Shown: in pieces, positions 1 to 6,496 of the stretch
Position numbering within the stretch: the stretch's first letter is position 1
Layout of the letters: the number at the start of each line of letters is the position of its first letter
From: Klenkia brasiliensis
GTDB taxonomy: Bacteria > Actinomycetota > Actinomycetes > Mycobacteriales > Geodermatophilaceae
Assembly: GCF_900100695.1 (NCBI RefSeq)
Contig: NZ_FNCF01000002.1
Location: forward strand, 682,001 to 746,000
Length of the DNA stretch: 64,000 nucleotides
Direction of reading: 5' to 3'
Position numbers and translations under genes: made by a program
Notes under the pieces: model-generated
The model's database searches: none
What the model was told of the DNA's origin: nothing
The model's input: only the letters and a program-made list of their open reading frames with translations

Positions 1-542
1 CTGCGCTCGGCCTCCTTCTTGCCCAGGCCCGAGTCGGCGAGCGCATCGGTGGTCATCGAGGTCAGCGGCACGCTGACCAGCTGCCAGCCCTCCAGCGAGC
101 CGTCCTCGAGCGGGTTCTCCGCGTAGCCGACCTTGGCCAGGTTGCGCGCGGTGAACTCGTCGGAGTCCACGATCAGCAGGCCACCGCCGGGCAGGTCGGC
201 CAGGTTGGCCTTCAGCGCGGCCGGGTTCATCGCGACCAGCACGTCGGGGGCGTCCCCGGGGGTCATGATGTCGTGGTCGGCGAAGTGCAGCTGGAAGCTG
301 GAGACGCCCGGCAGGGTCCCCGTGGGTGCCCGGATCTCGGCCGGGAAGTTCGGCAGCGTGGAGACGTCGTTGCCCAGCGACGCGGTCTCGCTGGTGAACC
401 GGTTGCCGGTCAGCTGCATGCCGTCGCCGGAGTCACCGGCCAGGCGGATGACGACGCGGTCCAGCGTCACGACGTCCTTGACGAGACCCCCGGGCGCCGA
501 GGCCTGTGCCTCGGGGGTGGTCTGCGAGGTGGTGCCAGTCAT
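1..542 (-). CDS. korA: 2-oxoglutarate:ferredoxin oxidoreductase subunit alpha, N-terminal part (cut by window edge)
   Basis: The first about 180 residues of a KorA/2-oxoacid acceptor oxidoreductase alpha subunit are visible; the rest lies before base 1. The family oxidatively decarboxylates 2-oxoglutarate to succinyl-CoA with ferredoxin as acceptor, working with a TPP-binding beta subunit. The segment [17 protein letters not shown] (about residues 33-49) matches the glycine-rich start of the gamma-type domain, followed by [19 protein letters not shown] and [12 protein letters not shown], both typical of this subunit. The start is ATG at 542 (reverse strand), with a GGAGG-type ribosome binding site 10 bases upstream. 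Family assignment is confident; the substrate is inferred from resemblance to actinobacterial KorA. Confidence 0.85.
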   Translation of the reverse strand, partial: MTGTTSQTTPEAQASAPGGLVKDVVTLDRVVIRLAGDSGDGMQLTGNRFTSETASLGNDVSTLPNFPAEIRAPTGTLPGVSSFQLHFADHDIMTPGDAPDVLVAMNPAALKANLADLPGGGLLIVDSDEFTARNLAKVGYAENPLEDGSLEGWQLVSVPLTSMTTDALADSGLGKKEAER

Positions 543-638
543 CAGGGAAGTACCTCCACCGGCCGAGATTACGTTCCCGTGACGGTCGGCCGGGCCGCCA
601 GCGGGCGAGGGTGAGCGAGCACACGTCGCCCCCGCCGC

Positions 639-1457
639 TCAGCCCAGGAGGGCCCCGAACTCCCGCAGGGTCCGGGCGGCCACCTCGCGCAGCTTGACGT
701 TGGTGTCCTGGCTGACGGTGCGCAGGATCCCGAAGGCGTCGTCGGGGGAGATCTGCCGGACGACGGCGATCGCCCCCTTGGCCTGCTCGATGACCGCGCG
801 CGAGGCGATCGCCTCCTCCAGCTGGGAGATCAGCGTGGCCGAGCGGTGCTGGCGCTGCTGGCCGGCGACCAGGCCGCTGGCGATCCGCGCGATGAGGGTG
901 GCCATGGCCTCGTCGTCGTCGCTGAACCCGTCGAGGGAACGGCTGTAGAGGTTCAGTGCGCCGAACCGGGCACCGTCGACCACCAGCGGGCAGGCGAGGA
1001 AGGCCAGCACGCCGTCGGCGGTGGCCGCGCGCGTGAAGTCCGGCCACAGCTCGCCGGCCTCGGCGACGGTCACCCGGACGCAGGACCCGGTGCGGACGGC
1101 GTGCAGGCACGGGCCGTCGTCCACGTCGTACTGGTCCCGGTCGACGGCGAGGGTGCGCTCGTCGGTCCAGGCCGAGCTGAACGGGGTGCCCTCCTGCACG
1201 ACGGTGACGCCCGCGGAGTCGCAGTCGTCGATGGTGGCCTTGGCCGTGCGAGCGACCAGCTGCAGCAGCTCGGTGACGTCGCGGCCGTGGGCGTCGGGCC
1301 CGGTCAGCGCATCGACCACCAGACCCACGGCGGTCGGCCGCTCCGCGGCCACCTGGGTCACCAGCTCGCGGGTCCCCCGGCCGGAGGCCCGGTTCAGGTC
1401 GTCGGCGCCGAGGGCGCCGACGCGCTCCTGCTCACCGGTGTCCGTGTCGGTGCTCAT
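639..1457 (-). CDS. GAF and ANTAR domain regulator
   Basis: A 272-residue soluble protein. Residues about 45-195 form a GAF sensor domain ([41 protein letters not shown]). Residues about 205-265 form an ANTAR RNA-binding domain ([16 protein letters not shown], then [20 protein letters not shown]). ANTAR proteins bind paired hairpins in nascent RNA and prevent termination. GAF-ANTAR proteins are common in actinobacteria and often act downstream of stress or anti-sigma pathways. Start ATG at 1457. It is divergent from htpX (109 bases between starts), so the two probably share a promoter region. The signal sensed and the RNA targets cannot be read from the sequence. Confidence 0.88.
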   Translation of the reverse strand: MSTDTDTGEQERVGALGADDLNRASGRGTRELVTQVAAERPTAVGLVVDALTGPDAHGRDVTELLQLVARTAKATIDDCDSAGVTVVQEGTPFSSAWTDERTLAVDRDQYDVDDGPCLHAVRTGSCVRVTVAEAGELWPDFTRAATADGVLAFLACPLVVDGARFGALNLYSRSLDGFSDDDEAMATLIARIASGLVAGQQRQHRSATLISQLEEAIASRAVIEQAKGAIAVVRQISPDDAFGILRTVSQDTNVKLREVAARTLREFGALLG

Positions 1458-1566
1458 GGGCCTACCAGTTGCTCACCGACCGCCCCGGCAAACCTCCCGC
1501 CGGCGCCCGGGCGGCCGGCCCGCGCCACGGGGGAACGGCGTCCCGCTCCACCACGTTGTCCCGGGC

Positions 1567-2439
1567 GTGCACCGCTGGAACAACGGTCTCCGGACCGCGC
1601 TGCTGCTCGGCCTCATGGCCGGGATGATCCTGGCCGTCGGTGCCCTGCTGGGCGGGCGCGGCGGGCTGGCCGTCGCCCTGGTCGTGGCGCTGGGCATCAA
1701 CGGCTACGCGTACTTCAACAGCGACAAGCTGGCGCTGCGCTCGATGCGGGCGTTCCCGGTCACCGAGACCCAGGCCCCGCAGATGTACGCGATCGTCCGG
1801 GAGCTGGCGACCGGGGCCCGCCAGCCGATGCCGCGGCTGTACGTGAGCCCCACCGACCAGCCCAACGCCTTCGCCACCGGCCGCAACCCGCGCAACGCCG
1901 CGGTGTGCTGCACCCAGGGCATCCTCGAGCTGCTGGACCGCCGCGAGCTGCGCGGCGTGCTCGCCCACGAGCTGTCCCACGTCTACAACCGCGACATCCT
2001 GATCAGCTCCGTGGCCGGCGCCATGGCCACCGCGATCACCTTCGTGGCGCAGCTGACGATGTTCTCCAGCCTGTTCGGCGGCCGCGACGAGCGGGGCGGC
2101 GGCAACGCCCTGGGCGGGCTGCTGCTCGTGCTGCTCGGCCCGCTGGCCGCGGGGCTGGTGCAGATGGCGGTCAGCCGCAGCCGGGAGTACCAGGCCGACG
2201 CGTCCGGCGCGCAGCTCTCGCACGACCCGCTGGCCCTGGCGTCGGCGCTGCGCAAGCTGGAGCGGGGGGTGGCCGCCCGGCCGCTGCCCCAGGACCAGCG
2301 GCTGGTGACCCAGAGCCACCTGATGATCGCCAACCCCTTCCGGGGGGCGGGCATGGCGTCGATGTTCGCCACCCACCCCCCGATGGCCGAGCGCATCGCC
2401 CGGCTGGAGCAGCTGGCCCGGGAGTCCGGTCAGCGGTAG
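1567..2439 (+). CDS. htpX: HtpX-type M48 zinc metalloprotease
   Basis: A 290-residue membrane metallopeptidase of the HtpX/M48B family, which degrades misfolded membrane proteins. The zinc motif HELSH is at about residues 134-138, the third ligand lies in [11 protein letters not shown], and hydrophobic segments sit near residues 10-45 and 150-200. Length matches the usual 285-295. The start chosen is GTG at 1567 (reads [15 protein letters not shown]), which matches how actinobacterial HtpX proteins begin; the longer open frame upstream has no family similarity. The 3' end overlaps the converging yajQ by 10 bases. No signal peptide other than the first membrane helix. Confidence 0.93.
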   Translation: MHRWNNGLRTALLLGLMAGMILAVGALLGGRGGLAVALVVALGINGYAYFNSDKLALRSMRAFPVTETQAPQMYAIVRELATGARQPMPRLYVSPTDQPNAFATGRNPRNAAVCCTQGILELLDRRELRGVLAHELSHVYNRDILISSVAGAMATAITFVAQLTMFSSLFGGRDERGGGNALGGLLLVLLGPLAAGLVQMAVSRSREYQADASGAQLSHDPLALASALRKLERGVAARPLPQDQRLVTQSHLMIANPFRGAGMASMFATHPPMAERIARLEQLARESGQR

Positions 2440-2921
2440 TTGTCGAACTGCAGGGCGATCTCGAAGTCCTTGCTCTTGAGCAGCTGCTGGACCGCCTGCA
2501 GGTCGTCGCGCTTCTTGCCGCTGACCCGCAGCTGGTCGCCCTGGATCTGCGCCTGCACGCCCTTGGGCCCCTCGTCGCGGATGGCCTTGGCGATCTGCTT
2601 GGCCTTGTCCGAGGCGATGCCCTGCTGGATGGTCGCGGAGATCTTGTAGGTCTTGCCCGACGCCTGCGGCTCGCCGGCGTCCAGCGCCTTCATCGAGATG
2701 CCCCGCTTGACCAGCTTCTCCTTGAACACCTCCAGCGCCGCGGTCACCCGCTCCTCGGTGTCGGCGGTCAGGGTGACCCCCTCCTCGCCGGCCCAGGCGA
2801 TGGCGGCGTTGGTGCCCCGGAAGTCGAACCGCTGGGACAGCTCCTTGCCGGCCTGGTTCAGCGCGTTGTCGACCTCCTGGCGGTCGACCTTGCTCACCAC
2901 GTCGAACGACGCGTCTGCCAT
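2430..2921 (-). CDS. yajQ: YajQ family nucleotide-binding protein
   Basis: A 163-residue protein of the YajQ family (two ferredoxin-like domains). Members bind nucleotides, and cyclic di-GMP in some bacteria, and can modulate transcription factors. It begins [20 protein letters not shown] and ends [15 protein letters not shown], both hallmark ends of the family. The start is ATG at 2921, behind a GAGGAG ribosome binding site. Converges on htpX with a 10-base overlap and no terminator between them. Whether this copy binds cyclic di-GMP is unknown; a c-di-GMP-turnover-type gene lies 3.6 kb away, which is only suggestive. Confidence 0.92.
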   Translation of the reverse strand: MADASFDVVSKVDRQEVDNALNQAGKELSQRFDFRGTNAAIAWAGEEGVTLTADTEERVTAALEVFKEKLVKRGISMKALDAGEPQASGKTYKISATIQQGIASDKAKQIAKAIRDEGPKGVQAQIQGDQLRVSGKKRDDLQAVQQLLKSKDFEIALQFDNYR

Positions 2922-3001
2922 GTCGGTTCTCCTCTCGTCGGCGAGCCACCCGGTGGGGCGGCTGCGCCGGTCTTGTACGCTCGTCGGGCACCACAGCACA
3001 C

Positions 3002-3083
3002 GGCGGGTTGCCCGAGTGGCCAATGGGAGCGGACTGTAAATCCGTCGGCTTAGCCTACGAAGGTTCGAATCCTTCACCCGCCA
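3002..3083 (+). tRNA. tRNA-Tyr (GTA)
   Basis: An 82-base class II tRNA with a 7-bp acceptor stem (GGCGGGT with ACCCGCC), anticodon loop CTGTAAA with GTA at 3036-3038, a long variable arm (GTCGGCTTAGCCTACGA region) and the T arm GGTTCGAATCC. The next base after the discriminator A is C, so the CCA end is at most partly encoded. Confidence 0.97.
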
Positions 3084-3093
3084 CGCCTGGTGC

Positions 3094-3125
3094 GACGGCC
3101 CCCGACCTCCCGGTCGGGGGCCGTC
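3094..3125 (+). terminator. Intrinsic-type terminator after tRNA-Tyr (probably bidirectional)
   Basis: Perfect 14-bp inverted repeat (GACGGCCCCCGACC, 3094-3107, with 3112-3125) and a 4-base loop, no T tract. It lies between tRNA-Tyr and the 3' end of the converging minus-strand gene at 3142, so it can serve both. Confidence 0.8.
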
Positions 3126-3141
3126 GTCGTCCCCCACCCGC

Positions 3142-3570
3142 TCAGGCGGTGGGGGCGCGGGCGCTGGCCACCGCGGTGCGCTCGAGCGGCCGGCCGCCGA
3201 GGAACAGCCACCCGAAGGCGATCGGCACCGCCCGGGTGCAGGTCACGGTGGCCTCCACGCCGTCGACGGCCACCGACCAGGCATCGAGCCGGGTGCCCCC
3301 GTCGGCGAGCTGGTCGGCCACCGCCACCTCGGCGGAGGCCTGGTCCAGCGGCAGGTAGCCGGCGACCCCGCGGGAGTAGACCGCGCCGCCACCGGTCTGG
3401 TTGGCCGCGGCGAGCGCGGCGCCGTCGCAGGCCGACTGCACCCGCTGCTGCTCCAGGAAGGCGTCCGACGCCGCGACCGCGCCGAGGGCCATGAGGGCCG
3501 CCACCAGCCAGCAGACCAGGACGAAGGGCAGGCTGGAGCCCTCCTCCGACCCGGTCCACGGCCTGCTCAC
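3142..3570 (-). CDS. TadE/TadG-like membrane-anchored protein (putative Flp pilus pseudopilin-like)
   Basis: A 142-residue protein with a short N-terminal tail ([12 protein letters not shown]), one hydrophobic helix at about residues 13-36 ([21 protein letters not shown]) and then [19 protein letters not shown]. That last pattern, Q(R)xQxAxDxAALAAA, is typical of TadE/TadG and Rv3654c-type proteins. An extracytoplasmic domain follows ([19 protein letters not shown]). Such proteins are minor components of Tad/Flp pili or related secretion gene sets. Start GTG at 3570. No other tad gene is next to it here, which is unusual because relatives normally cluster with TadE and an ATPase. Function by family only. 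Confidence 0.65.
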   Translation of the reverse strand: MSRPWTGSEEGSSLPFVLVCWLVAALMALGAVAASDAFLEQQRVQSACDGAALAAANQTGGGAVYSRGVAGYLPLDQASAEVAVADQLADGGTRLDAWSVAVDGVEATVTCTRAVPIAFGWLFLGGRPLERTAVASARAPTA

Positions 3571-3679
3571 CGGCGGAACTGTAGGTGCCCGGCGGCCCGA
3601 CCGGGGGGCTGCTGTGGACGGCGGGCACCCCTGTGGACAACTCCCCGGCCGGGTCGGCTGAGCCCCGCACACTCCCGGC

Positions 3680-3961
3680 ATGACGATCCAGGTGCCGCCG
3701 GCGGAGCTGTACGGCCTCGCCGCCGCCCTGCACGGGTGCGCCGACACCGCGGCCGAGGTCCCGGCGCGGTTGCCGGGTGCCGCGGTCGGCGGGCCCGTGC
3801 AGCCCGCCCTGGTGGTGCTGGTCGAGGCCGTGGGGGCCGCCGGTGCCCACCTGGCCGGGGAGCTGCACTGGCTGGGGTCCACCGTCGGGGCGGTCGCCGA
3901 CGCCTGGGCAGGCCTCGACGGGTCGCTGCTGGCCCCGCGCGGGTCGGTCGCCGCCCGGTGA
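3680..3961 (+). CDS. Small helical protein resembling WXG100/EspC-type ESX targets
   Basis: A 93-residue Ala-rich, mostly helical protein starting MTIQVPPAELYGLAAALHG. Length and heptad-like hydrophobic spacing resemble WXG100/EspC-type type VII secretion target proteins, with HWLG near residue 63 as a degenerate W-x-G turn. This is a fold-level impression, not a clear family match. The stop codon overlaps the GTG of the next gene (GTGA, 3958-3961), so the two are translationally coupled and probably act together. Divergent from the TadE/TadG-like gene 110 bases upstream. No ESX ATPase or membrane gene is in the window. Confidence 0.5.
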   Translation: MTIQVPPAELYGLAAALHGCADTAAEVPARLPGAAVGGPVQPALVVLVEAVGAAGAHLAGELHWLGSTVGAVADAWAGLDGSLLAPRGSVAAR

Positions 3962-5916
3962 GCACCGTCCTCCCGCCGCCGGTCCCGCTCCCCGACCCCG
4001 AGGGCGACCCCGGTGCCCTGGCCGCCGCGGTCGACGGCCTGGCCGGGGCCGGGTTCGTCCTCGGGCTGCTCGAGGCGCACCTGGCCGGCCCGGCGGCCCG
4101 CGCCCCGGGGTGGCTGGGGGCGGACTCGGCCGCCGCGGCCGCGGAGGTGGGGGCGACCCGCCAGGTCGTGGGTGCGGTGCAGGACGCGGTCACCAGGGCG
4201 CTCGGCGCCCTGGCCCGCCACCGGGACACCGTGGCGGCCGCGCGGGCGCGCACCGCGGTGCTGCGCGACCGGCAGGACGCGGCCTTCGCCGACGCCCAGC
4301 TGCGGCTGGCCACCCGCGTCGACCCGGCCGCGCAGCTGTCCTCGGTCACCGAGGACCCGGTCGCCGCCGCGCTGGTCGCCGAGGTCGCCGCCGCCGACGC
4401 CGACCGCGCCGCGGAGCACGCCGCACTGCTGGCCTCCGTCGGCGAGGACGGCGCCGCCGCGGCCACCGTGCTGCTCGCCGCCGCGGCCGACCTCGGCGCC
4501 GGCGGGGTCCGCGGCGGGGGCCCGGCCGCCGACGCGGTCCGGCTGCACCTGGCGCTGCTGCTGCCGGGGCACGGCGCGTCCGTCCGCGCCGGGCTCGGCA
4601 CCGGCATCGCCGACGAGCTGACGGCGGCGACGGGCACCGGCCAGGTGCGGGCGGTCCTCGAGCAGCACGCCGGGCTGCTCGCCGACCCGCTGGTGGCCGG
4701 TGCCGTGGTGGAGCGGCTCGGCGGGCCGGGGCTGCAGCAGCTGCTCCTGCTGGCCGGCTCCGACGACGGCGTCGCCCGCGGGCTCGCCGTGGCGCTCACC
4801 GCTGCCGCGTCCTCGCCGACGCGTGCTCCCGGGCTGCTCTCCGCGGTGCTGGACCCGCTGGACCCCGACGGCGTCCCCGACCAGGTCGCGCTCGGCACGG
4901 GGGCGGTGGTCGCGGCCGGCGGGGGAGCGGCCCTGGCCGCGCGCTGGCTGCCGTCCCTGCTGGCCCGCGAGCGGGAGCAGGGGCAGCGTGCGGTGGACCG
5001 CACGGCGAGCGGGGCCGCCGACCCGGTCGCGGTCGTCGTGGGGTCGGTGCTGGCGTCCGGGCACCCCGAGGTCGCGGCGGGGCTGCTCGACACCCCCGCC
5101 GCGTGGTCGGCGCTGCTGTCGCGCACCTGGTCAGACGACGGCGCGGCGCTCGCCGAGCTGGTGGCGCTGGCCGCCCGGGGCGGGTCCGGCCCGGTGGTCG
5201 CCACCGCAGCGCTCACCTCGGTGGGTGCCCCGTTGGTCCCCGGGGCCGAGCACGTCGTGACCGCGCTCCCGGGCACCTGGTCGCGGGCCGCGCCCGCGCT
5301 CGCGGCGGTGGTGGCGGCCCACCCCGACCTGCTGGTCTCCCGGTTGGCCGACCCCGCGGCGCCCGGCGCGGCGGCCGTGCTGGCCGGTGCCGCGGTGCTG
5401 CTGGCGGAGGTGCCGGCCGCGCGGGTGGTGGTGCCGGTGGTGGAGGCGCTGGCGGTCGCGCCGCCGGCCGGGGTCGACGGTGCGGTGCTGGCGGGGGCGT
5501 TCACCGCCGTGCGGGACCACGCCTCGACCGTGGCGCACCTGGTGGGCTGCGCCCGGGCCGACGCCGGGGCCGTGGACGAGCAGTTCCTCCGGACGGAGGC
5601 CGAGCTCGCCTTCTCGCTGGTGCCGGGGGAGCCGGTGATGGTGCTGGGGTCCGCCGTCGACACCGTGCTCGGCCGCGCGGGCTTCGGGGTCCCCGACCGG
5701 CCGGCGGCCCCGTCGCTGCTCGGCCCCGGTGGTGCGTCGGCCGCAGCCGTGCGGCTCGCGGGGCGCCCCGGGGGTGCGGGTCTGGCCTACGAGCAGGTCC
5801 TGCGTGCGCTGCGGTTGCCCGCGCCGCTGCCCGTCGAGGCCCTGGCCCCGCCCGACGTGCTGTCCCCGCTCGGCGAGCTCCGGCGGGGCGGCTCACCCGT
5901 GGCCCGGCTGCTCTGA
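3958..5916 (+). CDS. Large Ala/Val/Leu-rich helical protein of unknown function with WXG-like N-terminal region
   Basis: A 652-residue protein with GTG start at 3958, coupled by a 4-base overlap to the EspC-like gene. After a Pro-rich start, residues about 20-115 form long helices around GWLGADSAAAAAEV and a basic coiled segment (RHRDTVAAARARTAVLRDRQ), reminiscent of WXG100-type domains at the head of larger ESX substrates. The remainder is Ala/Gly/Val-rich helical sequence without a signal peptide, membrane helix, cysteine cluster or catalytic motif I recognise. The C-terminus ends in a Pro/Leu/Arg-rich tail. I do not recognise the family. Codon bias (strong GC3) is like the neighbours, so it looks like a true gene. 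Confidence 0.7.
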   Translation: MSTVLPPPVPLPDPEGDPGALAAAVDGLAGAGFVLGLLEAHLAGPAARAPGWLGADSAAAAAEVGATRQVVGAVQDAVTRALGALARHRDTVAAARARTAVLRDRQDAAFADAQLRLATRVDPAAQLSSVTEDPVAAALVAEVAAADADRAAEHAALLASVGEDGAAAATVLLAAAADLGAGGVRGGGPAADAVRLHLALLLPGHGASVRAGLGTGIADELTAATGTGQVRAVLEQHAGLLADPLVAGAVVERLGGPGLQQLLLLAGSDDGVARGLAVALTAAASSPTRAPGLLSAVLDPLDPDGVPDQVALGTGAVVAAGGGAALAARWLPSLLAREREQGQRAVDRTASGAADPVAVVVGSVLASGHPEVAAGLLDTPAAWSALLSRTWSDDGAALAELVALAARGGSGPVVATAALTSVGAPLVPGAEHVVTALPGTWSRAAPALAAVVAAHPDLLVSRLADPAAPGAAAVLAGAAVLLAEVPAARVVVPVVEALAVAPPAGVDGAVLAGAFTAVRDHASTVAHLVGCARADAGAVDEQFLRTEAELAFSLVPGEPVMVLGSAVDTVLGRAGFGVPDRPAAPSLLGPGGASAAAVRLAGRPGGAGLAYEQVLRALRLPAPLPVEALAPPDVLSPLGELRRGGSPVARLL

Positions 5917-6123
5917 CCGACCGCGCGTGCCCGCATCCGGAGGGTCACGACACGTCCGCGGGCGGGCCGGTCCCGCGAGGACTGCGCCTGACGTGGCGTG
6001 TCGGTGGGGAGGAGGGCGGCGGTCGCGTGGTCGGCTGCGGTGCCGGCTGGGAGCGACACGCCACGACACGGCCGGATGTCACCCGGATCAGTGACTTGAG
6101 GTCGTTAAGCTTCGACGCAGAGT
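5917..6123. other. Intergenic region before the structured leader; no gene seen
   Basis: First part of a 365-base stretch without a recognisable protein gene. Base composition dips around 6090-6125 (TTGAGGTCGTTAAGCTTCGACG), the most AT-rich spot locally and the likely promoter zone for the downstream leader and peptide, but no clean -35/-10 pair can be assigned. Confidence 0.4.
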
Positions 6124-6194
6124 AGCGACGCGACCACAGGTCACCCGGTCGTGCTGTCGACGACTTGCCCGGACGGGTGACCGGTCGCGACGCT
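6124..6194 (+). promoter_or_regulatory. Long imperfect hairpin in the leader upstream of the repeat-peptide gene
   Basis: The arm at 6124-6147 pairs with 6174-6194: GCGACC (6130-6135) with GGTCGC (6183-6188), and GGTCACCCG (6139-6147) with CGGGTGACC (6174-6182). There is a 3-base bulge (ACA) and one A-A mismatch, and a small nested helix GTCGT/ACGAC in the loop. Predicted stability is high. It ends 88 bases before the ATG of the 29-codon gene. It could be an RNA regulatory element, a processed leader or an inverted-repeat protein site; it does not match a riboswitch class I know. Confidence 0.5.
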
Positions 6195-6281
6195 CCTCGC
6201 AGCGGTCCGTGCCGACCTTGCTCTGCCCCCGCGTGGGCGGCTGCCGCATTCGAGCAGTCCATCCATGCCTGAGGAGGCGTC

Positions 6282-6371
6282 ATGTCCAGCACGCTGCGCA
6301 CGAACAAGTGGACCCGCACCAACAAGTGGACGCGGACGAACAAGTGGACCCGCACCAACAAGTGGACCTGA
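6282..6371 (+). CDS. 29-residue cationic Trp-rich repeat peptide, (RTNKWT)x4
   Basis: ATG at 6282 follows a near-perfect ribosome binding site (GAGGAGG, 6271-6277). The product is a five-residue head, MSSTL, followed by four exact copies of RTNKWT and then TGA. Composition is extreme: 9 Thr and 4 each of Arg, Lys, Asn and Trp, no acidic residue, net charge about +8. All codons end in G or C. The four 18-base units differ at several third positions (ACG/ACC, CGC/CGG), yet every difference is synonymous, which points to selection on the peptide itself. There is no signal peptide or leader-like acidic region. It lies upstream of a GGDEF-EAL gene with a strong hairpin between. Possible roles: leader peptide, ribosomally made secreted or modified peptide, or cationic membrane-active peptide. 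No known family recognised. Confidence 0.65.
   Translation: MSSTLRTNKWTRTNKWTRTNKWTRTNKWT
6297..6368 (+). repeat. Four tandem 18-bp coding repeats (RTNKWT units)
   Basis: Contiguous 18-bp units starting at 6297, 6315, 6333 and 6351, each with the invariant core AACAAGTGGAC. Units 1/3 and 2/4 are the most alike at the second codon (ACG versus ACC). All variation is at synonymous third positions. Confidence 0.9.
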
Positions 6372-6392
6372 GCGGCCCGCACGGGGTGTGAC

Positions 6393-6424
6393 GGCGGGGT
6401 AGCTGTTCCTCGGGCTGCCCCGCC
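6393..6424 (+). terminator. Strong hairpin between repeat peptide and GGDEF-EAL gene (terminator or attenuator)
   Basis: GGCGGGGTAGC (6393-6403) pairs with 6414-6424, 11 bp including one G-T pair, extendable by a further G-T pair to leave an 8-base loop. No T tract follows, as for other terminators in this genome. It begins 22 bases after the peptide stop and ends 73 bases before the preferred start of the next gene. That placement would let it end a short peptide transcript or attenuate expression of the downstream gene. Confidence 0.65.
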
Positions 6425-6496
6425 CGGGTGAGATCGCTCTTCCCGGACCGTCACTCACTGTTAGCCTCGCGCCGACGCCGCTGCCGAGGGAACAGG

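Noticed and set aside
846-3053. 735-codon plus-strand open frame across the ANTAR, htpX and yajQ region
   Set aside because: It runs antisense to or out of frame with three recognised genes and has the Arg/Pro/Gly composition of a shadow frame.
6061-6281. Cyclic-di-GMP riboswitch upstream of the GGDEF-EAL gene
   Set aside because: I could not find the conserved GEMM-I or GEMM-II core or a GNRA tetraloop/receptor arrangement; only a long hairpin is evident.
6297-6368. CRISPR-like or minisatellite array
   Set aside because: The units are contiguous with no spacers and an 18-bp period in frame with an ORF; all differences are synonymous, which fits coding sequence.
6209-6391. Alternative reading frames over the RTNKWT repeats (repeating HQQVD on the plus strand, repeating RVHL on the minus strand)
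   Set aside because: Only the frame at 6282 has a proper ribosome binding site and GC3-rich codons; repeats in other frames follow automatically from an 18-bp DNA repeat.
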